A stretch of 42,145 nucleotides of DNA from Lentisphaerota bacterium (GTDB taxonomy: Bacteria; Verrucomicrobiota; Kiritimatiellia; RFP12; UBA1067). Positions 38,995-42,145 of this stretch are shown here, piece by piece. The notes below the pieces were generated by a model. That model did not search any database. It saw only the letters and a list, made by a program, of their open reading frames with translations, and was not told the origin of the DNA. The DNA lies in contig SUVZ01000001.1 of the NCBI GenBank assembly GCA_015061765.1, positions 1 to 42,145 of the forward strand, given 5' to 3'. The translations under genes were made by a program, and so were the position numbers. Every line of letters begins with the position of its first letter. Positions within the stretch are counted from its first letter, which is position 1.

Positions 38995-41226
38995 ATGAAC
39001 ATCATCAAGCGCAGTGGCGAAGAAAAGACGTTTGACCGCAGTAAAATAGCGAATGCGATTCGCAAGGCTAACGATACGGTGGAGGCGGCAGATAAGCTCA
39101 CGGAGGCCCGTATCGAGAAGATTGCGGAGCAGATCGAGGCTTTTGCCGCGGCTCACGACCGTGCGCTTGCCGTCGAGGAGGTGCAGGACATTGTCGAAAC
39201 GAAGATTCAGGAGGCCGGCGCCCATGCGGTGGCCAAGAACTACATCAAGTACCGCTTTGTTCAGGACCTCAAGCGCCAGAAGAACACGACTGACGGTGAG
39301 ATTCTCTCCCTCATCAACTGCACCAACGAAGAGGCGAAGCAGGAGAACGCCAACAAAAACCCCTCCATCAATTCGGTTCAGCGCGACTATATGGCGGGTG
39401 CGGTCTCGAAGGACGTGACGAAACGGATTCTCCTTCCGCAGGAGATTGTCCAGGCTCACGATGCCGGCATCATCCACTTCCATGACATGGACTACTACGC
39501 CCAGCGCATGCACAACTGCGATCTCGTGAACCTTGAGGACATGCTGCAGAACGGCACTGTCATCTCCGGTACGACTATCGATCGTCCGCATTCGTTCTCC
39601 ACCGCCTGCAACATCGCCACGCAGATCATTGCCCAGGTCGCGTCCAACCAGTACGGCGGCCAGTCCATTTCGCTCACGCACCTCGCCCCGTTCGTCCAGG
39701 TGAGCCGCGAGAAGATTGCGGTCGAGGTGGATGAAGAGCTGGCGTGCATGGGTGTGTCGATCCCTTCCGAAAAGAAGTCTGAAATCATCGAAAAGCGCGT
39801 TCGCGACGAGATCATACGCGGCGTGCAGACCATCCAGTACCAGGTGGTCACTCTCATGACGACCAATGGACAGGCTCCGTTCATTACGGTCTACATGTAT
39901 CTCAACGAAGCCCGTGACGAGCAGGAGAAGAGAGATCTCGCGGTCATAATCGAGGAGATGCTCCGTCAGCGCATCCAGGGCGTAAAGAACGAGTGCGGCG
40001 TGTATGTAACGCCTGCTTTCCCGAAGCTCATCTATGTGCTTGAGGACGACAATATCCGTGAAGGGCAGCCTTACTTCTACCTTACCGAGCTTGCGGCGCA
40101 GTGCACCGCCAAGCGCATGGTTCCGGACTACATTTCCGAGAAGATCATGCTTTCGCTCAAGAACGACGTGTACACGTGCATGGGATGCCGCAGCTTCCTC
40201 ACACCAGACCGTTTCACCGACGCCGGAATCGGCAACATCTCCAATGCCAAGAACTACGTCCCCGGCAAGCACCGCTACTACGGCCGCTTCAATCAGGGTG
40301 TGGTCACGATCAACCTCATTGACATTGCGTTGAGTGCAAAGCGCGACGTGGGCGAGAGTGCGTCTGAAGCGGTGCTCATGGAGTCGTTCTGGCGTATCTT
40401 CGACGAACGCATGGAACTCTGTCATCGCGCGCTCCGTTGCCGTCACGACCGTCTTCTTGGCACGCTTTCCGACGCCGCGCCCATCCTCTGGCAGTATGGT
40501 GCGCTGGCGCGCCTTGAAAAGGGGGAGAAGATCGACCGGCTGCTCTACGACGGCTACTCCACGATCTCCCTCGGCTATGCCGGACTTTGGGAGTGCGTGA
40601 TCGCGCTTAACGGCTGCAAGCTTACAGAACTTGAGGGTGAGGCGCTTGGTCTCGATATCATGAAGAAACTCAACGAGTATACTGCAAAGTGGAAAAAAGC
40701 CGAAAATATCGACTATTCGCTTTACGGTACGCCGCTTGAGTCCACGACCTACCGTTTTGCGAAGTGCCTGCAGCAGCGTTTCGGCATAGTCAAGGATGTC
40801 ACAGACCGCAACTACATCACAAACTCCTACCACGTGCATGTGACGGAGCCGATCGGTGCGTTCGACAAGCTTGCGCTCGAGGCGAAGTTCCAGGCGCTTT
40901 CGCCCGGAGGCGCCATCTCCTACGTGGAGGTGCCTGACATGCAGAACAACATCCCTGCGGTCATCTCCGTGATGCAGTTCATCTACGACAACATCATGTA
41001 CGCCGAGCTGAACACGAAGAGCGACTACTGCCAGAAGTGCGGATGGGATGGCGAAATCACCATCGACAAGGACGAGAACGGCAAGCTCATCTGGAAGTGC
41101 CCGAAGTGCGGCAACACCGACCAGAATACGATGAATGTCGCACGCCGCACCTGCGGCTACATCGGCTCCCAGTACTGGAACCAGGGCCGCACCCAGGAGA
41201 TCAAAGAACGCGTGCTTCACCTCTGA
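38995..41226 (+). CDS. nrdD: Anaerobic (class III) ribonucleoside-triphosphate reductase
   Basis: 743-residue glycyl-radical enzyme that makes dNTPs without oxygen. The N-terminal ATP-cone (IIKRSGEEKTFDRSKIANAI to YIKYRFVQDLK, residues 1-95) senses ATP/dATP. Active-site cysteines lie in RMHNCDLVN and CMGCRSFLTPDRF. The C-terminal zinc site is CQKC and CPKC, followed by RRTCGYIGSQYW, where Gly 721 is the radical site. ATG 38995 has AAGGA 8 bases upstream; ATG 38989 is less well spaced. It overlaps nrdG by one base and lies behind three NrdR-like boxes. Confidence 0.98.
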   Translation: MNIIKRSGEEKTFDRSKIANAIRKANDTVEAADKLTEARIEKIAEQIEAFAAAHDRALAVEEVQDIVETKIQEAGAHAVAKNYIKYRFVQDLKRQKNTTDGEILSLINCTNEEAKQENANKNPSINSVQRDYMAGAVSKDVTKRILLPQEIVQAHDAGIIHFHDMDYYAQRMHNCDLVNLEDMLQNGTVISGTTIDRPHSFSTACNIATQIIAQVASNQYGGQSISLTHLAPFVQVSREKIAVEVDEELACMGVSIPSEKKSEIIEKRVRDEIIRGVQTIQYQVVTLMTTNGQAPFITVYMYLNEARDEQEKRDLAVIIEEMLRQRIQGVKNECGVYVTPAFPKLIYVLEDDNIREGQPYFYLTELAAQCTAKRMVPDYISEKIMLSLKNDVYTCMGCRSFLTPDRFTDAGIGNISNAKNYVPGKHRYYGRFNQGVVTINLIDIALSAKRDVGESASEAVLMESFWRIFDERMELCHRALRCRHDRLLGTLSDAAPILWQYGALARLEKGEKIDRLLYDGYSTISLGYAGLWECVIALNGCKLTELEGEALGLDIMKKLNEYTAKWKKAENIDYSLYGTPLESTTYRFAKCLQQRFGIVKDVTDRNYITNSYHVHVTEPIGAFDKLALEAKFQALSPGGAISYVEVPDMQNNIPAVISVMQFIYDNIMYAELNTKSDYCQKCGWDGEITIDKDENGKLIWKCPKCGNTDQNTMNVARRTCGYIGSQYWNQGRTQEIKERVLHL

Positions 41227-41735
41227 TGCGCTGGTGCGAGATAAAGACCGAAGACATCGCGGACGGTCCAGGCGTCCGCGTGTCTCTTTTCGTTTCGGGG
41301 TGCACCCATCGCTGCAAGGGGTGCTTCAATGAAGGGACGTGGGATTTCGCGGCTGGTGAGCCGTTTACCGCCGAAACGGAACGCCGTATACTTGAAGCCG
41401 GCGCGAAATCCTATATTGCAGGCCTTACGCTGCTCGGCGGAGAGCCGTTTGAGCCTGTGAACCAGGAAGGACTTGTGCCGCTTCTCCGCAAATGGCGCAC
41501 CGAGTTTCCCGGCAAGGATGTGTGGTGCTACACGGGGTGTGTTCTGGAAAGGGATCTGCTTGCCCCGTCGCGTTGGCGCACGGGCCTCACGGATGAGATG
41601 CTGTCAATGATCGACGTTCTGGTGGATGGACCGTTCGTAGAGTCGCTCAAGGATATTTCGCTGCGGTTCAGAGGGTCTTCAAACCAGCGCATTCTCGATC
41701 TCCGCGGGCCACAACCGAAACCCTGGAGCGATTGA
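41226..41735 (+). CDS. nrdG: Anaerobic ribonucleotide reductase activating protein NrdG
   Basis: 169-residue radical-SAM enzyme that forms the glycyl radical on NrdD. The 4Fe-4S motif is CTHRCKGC (CxxxCxxC) near residue 26, followed by FNEGTWDFAAGE; the SAM-binding region is GLTLLGGEPFEP. VLVDGPFVESLKD and LRFRGSSNQRILDL are typical of NrdG C-termini. ATG 41226 shares its A with the nrdD stop codon (TGATG), so translation is coupled. It converges on the menG-like gene 49 bases away. Confidence 0.97.
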   Translation: MRWCEIKTEDIADGPGVRVSLFVSGCTHRCKGCFNEGTWDFAAGEPFTAETERRILEAGAKSYIAGLTLLGGEPFEPVNQEGLVPLLRKWRTEFPGKDVWCYTGCVLERDLLAPSRWRTGLTDEMLSMIDVLVDGPFVESLKDISLRFRGSSNQRILDLRGPQPKPWSD

Positions 41736-41752
41736 GCGGATTGCGGCTCAAT
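41731..41752. terminator. Hairpin between convergent nrdG and menG-like genes
   Basis: ATTGAGC (41731-41737) pairs perfectly with GCTCAAT (41746-41752) around an 8-base loop, overlapping the nrdG stop codon. It lacks a T-run on both sides, so it may protect or pause transcripts without terminating on its own. Confidence 0.4.
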
Positions 41753-41784
41753 GGGACGATAGCCTTCCCGTCTTGCCGTATGGG

Positions 41785-42145
41785 TCATGCAATTGCATCA
41801 AATGCAAGACAGCTTGCCGCCGGCGGAAGGAATCGTCTGCCGCGGACGGTGAATCCGTTCTCCTTGGCCATAGCGACGAATTCATCGACGCTTACCGTGT
41901 TTTCCACCGATTTGCGCAGATATCGATATTCCTTGTGCGCTTTGGACGCAAATATCCGTGAGACGATTGTGAGCCAGACGTTTACGACGGAACCAAGAAT
42001 TTTTGACTCTGGGCGGAATAGTTCCAGCACGACAAGCTTTCCACCGTCGGCAAGGAGCCGTCGGCATTCAGACAGAGCCTTTCTTTTGTCCGGAAAATTA
42101 CGGAATCCGAAAGCGCAGACAACGAGGGAATAACTGTTAGACTTG
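41785..42145 (-). CDS. menG: Demethylmenaquinone/ubiquinone-type methyltransferase, C-terminal part
   Basis: Partial; the 5' end lies beyond the right edge. About 119 residues are visible: SLVVCAFGFRNFPDKRKALS matches the UbiE/MenG motif (AFGLRNVPD), then GGKLVVLELFRP (normal GGRLLVLEFSRP), KEYRYLRKSVEN, and EFVAMAKENGF. It methylates demethylmenaquinone (or a quinone precursor) with SAM in the last step of quinone synthesis. The C-terminus lacks the usual GIVALH, replaced by a Pro/Ala-rich end. UbiE and MenG are hard to tell apart; an anaerobe favours menaquinone. Confidence 0.88.
   Translation of the reverse strand, partial: KSNSYSLVVCAFGFRNFPDKRKALSECRRLLADGGKLVVLELFRPESKILGSVVNVWLTIVSRIFASKAHKEYRYLRKSVENTVSVDEFVAMAKENGFTVRGRRFLPPAASCLAFDAIA

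Noticed and set aside
38971..41220. A 749-codon open frame on the - strand opposite nrdD
   Set aside because: It is a shadow of the strongly biased nrdD codons; the protein is not family-like, and nrdD on the + strand is certain.
1..42145. CRISPR array, prophage or complete insertion sequence
   Set aside because: No spaced direct repeats, integrase, transposase or phage structural genes were found.

Overview
The window (about 57% GC by eye, 42,145 bases) is chromosomal housekeeping sequence from a Gram-negative, probably anaerobic bacterium. The envelope genes (KdsB, LolA-like, LpxL-like acyltransferase, beta-barrel protein) imply an LPS-bearing outer membrane. NrdD/NrdG, a biotin-dependent carboxytransferase and a MenG/UbiE-type methyltransferase imply anaerobic, menaquinone-linked metabolism. 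The mix (TMTC-like membrane glycosyltransferase with TPRs, coiled-coil plus tiny lipoprotein pair, Tat-type lipoproteins, Rho with a long disordered N-terminus) resembles the PVC superphylum, perhaps Verrucomicrobiota/Kiritimatiellota. That placement is an inference from gene style, not a database match. I found no CRISPR array, prophage or complete insertion sequence. All genes lie on the + strand except one tRNA-Thr and a menG-like gene cut by the right edge.

Layout. 226-6598 is a tight array: rpoD, a membrane-anchored RRM protein, grpE, dnaJ, queH, folB, ispG. 6834-10806 holds a polytopic glycosyltransferase-like protein, coaE and rho. 10983-13219 holds a coiled-coil membrane protein, a 53-residue lipoprotein and an RluA-type pseudouridine synthase, all overlapping. 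13351-17445 holds a PglC/PglD-like sugar pair, a Tat/lipoprotein TIM-barrel protein, an N-acetylmuramoyl-L-alanine amidase, a relic of a secreted endonuclease/exonuclease/phosphatase and an unknown exported protein. valS follows. 20241-26077 looks like a lipid activation and export module: acyl ligase, six-TM protein, LolA-like carrier, and an MMPL exporter fused to an LpxL-like acyltransferase. 26176-27952 has divergent tRNA-Thr and rpsT-pgk. 28628-31656 has a beta-barrel protein, an M20 dipeptidase and a RhaT-like permease. 31826-38543 has a biotin carboxytransferase, murG, uppP, an MbfA-like ferritin/VIT1 protein, a YhiN-like flavoprotein and kdsB. 38995-41735 is nrdDG, preceded by three helically phased NrdR-like boxes.

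The most unusual signals are: (1) a recurrent extended -10 promoter, TGGTAYAAT, placed so close to several start codons that the mRNAs should be leaderless or nearly so, with no Shine-Dalgarno sequence; (2) three NrdR-like boxes at 31-32 bp intervals before nrdD; (3) the MMPL-acyltransferase fusion, in which the acidic residue of the HX4D/E motif is replaced by Gly; (4) an in-frame remnant joining a Tat signal to the last ~40 residues of an EEP nuclease/phosphatase; (5) a duplicated GGGTCTGTCCCC element inside the M20 peptidase gene.
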